DNA of 64,000 nucleotides from positions 43,773,525 through 43,837,524 of the forward strand of contig OZ023273.1 in NCBI GenBank assembly GCA_964007475.1, given 5' to 3'. Below, in pieces: positions 61,701-64,000 of this stretch. How positions within the stretch are numbered: the stretch's first letter is position 1; each line of letters begins with the position of its first letter. The notes beneath the pieces are model-generated. The model was not told where the DNA came from and searched no databases. It saw only the letters and a list, made by a program, of their open reading frames with translations. The stretch comes from Hybos culiciformis (taxonomy: Eukaryota; Arthropoda; Insecta; Diptera; Hybotidae). A program made the translations under genes and the position numbers.

Positions 61701-64000
61701 AATACAAAATAATCCTAATCTAACTTGGTTAATTATTCAAACAAACTACGATTCAATTAAATCCTGTGGAAAAGATGGGATTAAAATGCAACTAGCAGTA
61801 AATATCATAAATAAAAGAAATGACACTCTCTATAATTATCCTGATTTCTCACGATTTAGTATGTTAGAAAATAAATTTCATAAATAATATTGTACTAACT
61901 AAAAGTAATAGTGGAAAATAATATTACTAGTTTTAGAAAATACCATGTGTAACAGTAATATATTTTAATTATGTTTTATTACAACAACTAAGCTGTAGGA
62001 TATTAGTTAAAATTTTTTGGAATTATCCGGAAAATTTTCGAACTTCAAGGTTTTTTTTAATTTTAGTCAGTATTATTACTAAACTAAGTAGTATTGGATT
62101 TCCCGCGAAAAAATCACATTCAATATGTTAACCAAAAACATTTTACATATGACAAATTAATTATGTATTTCGTTCATAAAATGTTATAATATTATAAACA
62201 GGTCTACACTTAAAACAAAAACTTTTCCACTTATCGTTTACATGAAGTTTTAAAAACCTTTCATTATTTCGAAAATTTTCCAAAAATATTATTTTTTTTC
62301 TATGGCAATTAACTAAGTATTACTTCACTTAACATGTATAAGCACTTTTTAAGACTACAGAAAGAGTTGTAGGTTTATTGAGTAATTAACTTTTGATTAC
62401 ATCTGTTCAGAATGGGATTTGGTTTAAACACGGAAAATATTCTTAATCGAAGGTCAAAAACCAGGAACCAATCATCAATAACAAAATAAAAAGATTTTTT
62501 GATTTATGTAAATAATAATTTTGAATTTTTAAGATTATTAAAGATCGAATACGTCACATATTAATAGATGTATGAATGAAAAAGAAATTTCTTCAAAATT
62601 AATTTATTGTTATTTTTATTAAATTTTCACCAATTGGTATCAACATATACTATAATTATAATGTAATTATATAATCAAAAATTAATCTCAATAATACAAC
62701 ACTGATTAATAAATCAAATTTTAAATGTTCTCTAATGTAAAAAATAATCTTACCTGATGTGGAGTTGATTTATTATGTTGCTTTGCAAATGATATTGCAG
62801 ATTGATCTAAAATGTCCCAAGATTTTTGTCTTCTAGATAAGGCCATCCCAATCTAAAAATAAAAAAAATAAAACTTTAGAGATTCATTCCTATAGCAATC
62901 AATTTAAAACTGAAATTTACATTTTGTGCTATTGCTGGATTCATTGTGTCAAGAATTTCATTACCAAGTTCAGTTGGCCATCGTGGTAATGTATGTTTAA
63001 TATGACATCGTGAACGAACTTCTTCAGAAACTGCTACCAGCGCAGTTAAATACGCCACACTATCGGTGGTTACTTCAAATTTATCACATCTTAATGGCTT
63101 CGAAACTATGCCTAGTAACATTGTAAGAACTCTTGAAGTACGTGATACTGTAGCAGGTGTTGGGTGACGATATCCCTAAAATTAATTCATAACATGTTTA
63201 ATATTTTATGCGTACGAAAGTAATGAAGATATTTCTGCAATATGAACACCTAATTCATTGGAGTAATTTCAACAAAAAGAAGTTATCTTAATGGTTATTA
63301 TCGATTATTTGAAGCTTACAGATATTTTAAAATAAGAATAAATTTAAATTTTACTTACTATCACCTAATTTTAATTTTTATTCAATTATTTTTAGTTCAC
63401 CTTCAATATCGCATTACCTTTAATAAATGTCCAACAAGAGCGAAATTAAAATTCATCTTAAATGATAATCCTACAGCATGATCTAGTTGCTTAAAATGCC
63501 ATTCAAGGGGCTCGCGAGTCAACATCATAACATCATTCAAGCTTGCCTTTTCAAATAATCCTTGGGAGCTCAGTGTATGCAAGTTTTGTTCAAGCAATGC
63601 CAAACCAGCAGCATATAAAGTTACTTCATCTAATTGTAGAACTGAGATCGCCACCCAAAATAAAGCTCTATGGATTGGAGATTCCTAAAATTTTGTTCAA
63701 TAATTTTGATATTAATTCCAAAATAAAAACGAATTTGTTTACCGGTCGTAAAAGTGGTTGAATTCGAGTCAGACACATCACAATCGCTTCTATCAGAACA
63801 ATGTCATTGAAAGATTCTACTGCTTTTACCAATATTCTTAATAATTGTTTAACTTCCTGATCAGTTATACTTTTGCTAATGCATCCATAGACTATCAAAG
63901 CTCGCGGTTGAAGTGCTGGATTAAAGCAAAAAGCAAATGATCGAGATAATGATGTCCAGGTTTGTAACCACTCACATGGATAATCACCCATACAGGCTTC
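58767..64000 (-). CDS. Nf1: Neurofibromin, C-terminal part (partial)
   Basis: Neurofibromin is a large Ras GTPase-activating protein; this is only its C-terminal 549 residues, downstream of the GAP and Sec14-PH regions, and the gene runs off the right edge. Ten exons join in frame with GT/AG borders: 64000-63743, 63684-63418, 63175-62921, 62852-62754, 61154-61062, 60305-60218, 60149-60035, 59961-59775, 59351-59180 and 58882-58767 (TAA). Landmarks include [99 protein letters not shown] and [20 protein letters not shown]. The last exon ends with a basic, Ser-rich tail (SLRRASCSK ... RMSDISPSH) like the fly protein. The SFSVPTTKD and [10 protein letters not shown] segments are insect rather than vertebrate in type. 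The largest intron is 61155-62753. Confidence 0.95.
61155..62753 (-). other. Largest Nf1 intron in the window
   Basis: A 1.6-kb A+T-rich intron between the exons ending KSTPHQ and beginning TAKVLFK. A lone CGTGAGAA Su(H)-like site (61846-61853, - strand) is present without a partner. No gene is recognised; the 76-codon plus frame at 61657-61887 is unsupported. Confidence 0.6.

Noticed and set aside
61846..61853. Su(H)-like sites occurring singly (also at 6058, 11920, 18362 and 37438)
   Set aside because: Single 8-bp matches without an inverted partner are expected by chance in 64 kb.
1..64000. CRISPR arrays, operons, bacterial-type terminators or prophage
   Set aside because: The window is a eukaryotic insect chromosome; no direct-repeat/spacer arrays were seen.

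Overview
The window is strongly A+T-rich animal DNA with long gene-poor spacers, intronless small genes and one multi-exon gene. The gene content points to a fly (Diptera) that is not a close Drosophila relative. It carries part of the Enhancer of split complex, E(spl)-C: three intronless bHLH-Orange repressor genes that end in WRPW and match, by eye, Drosophila E(spl)m3 (14843-15478, +), E(spl)mbeta (32644-33291, -) and E(spl)mdelta (43798-44418, -). At the right edge lies the 3' part of Nf1 (neurofibromin; ten exons, 58767-64000, -), which continues beyond the window. The order m3 - mbeta - mdelta - Nf1 agrees with the Drosophila arrangement as I know it, in which Nf1 abuts the mdelta end of the complex. 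An intronless COX5B gene (31570-31923, -) sits between m3 and mbeta, 0.7 kb beyond the mbeta stop codon.

The main regulatory signal is a set of four Su(H) paired sites (SPS): two inverted RTGRGAA-type sites separated by 15 or 17 bp. One lies upstream of m3 (14126-14158) and one upstream of mbeta (33672-33704). Two are orphans. One is at 23623-23655 and one at 47341-47371, and each has a proneural E-box (GCAGGTG, 'A site') 9-11 bp away, forming an SPS+A Notch/proneural module. The 47 kb module may serve mdelta from about 2.9 kb upstream. The 23.6 kb module has no recognisable protein gene beside it. m3 and mbeta also show TATA/Inr core promoters. mbeta and mdelta have Brd boxes downstream of their stops, and mbeta also has a GY box and a K box, the 3'UTR motifs used by microRNAs in this gene family.

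The spacers hold many small transposable elements: an 897-bp foldback element with an 8-bp target duplication and a perfect 122-bp G+C-rich palindrome (9641-10537); inverted-repeat elements flanked by TA (3906-4630, 45609-45942, 48059-48305); a pogo/Tigger-like MITE (39459-39800); a hAT-like MITE with an 8-bp duplication (37877-38245); a 3-bp-duplication element that has the 48 kb MITE nested inside it (47866-48575); a tRNA-derived SINE (26057-26190); a frameshifted hAT transposase remnant near 35.1 kb; and a 120-136-bp tandem array with an interspersed-repeat tail (35775-36645). The longest stretch without recognisable content is about 48.6-58.7 kb, between mdelta and Nf1. No Bearded-family gene, m1/m2/m6, m5/m7/m8 or groucho was recognised. 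A possible unidentified spliced gene fragment lies at 24051-24722 (-).

Biologically, the three bHLH-Orange proteins would be Notch-induced, Groucho-recruiting repressors that block neural fate, switched on through the SPS sites and damped after transcription by microRNA boxes. COX5B (respiration) and Nf1 (Ras GAP) are neighbours rather than partners.
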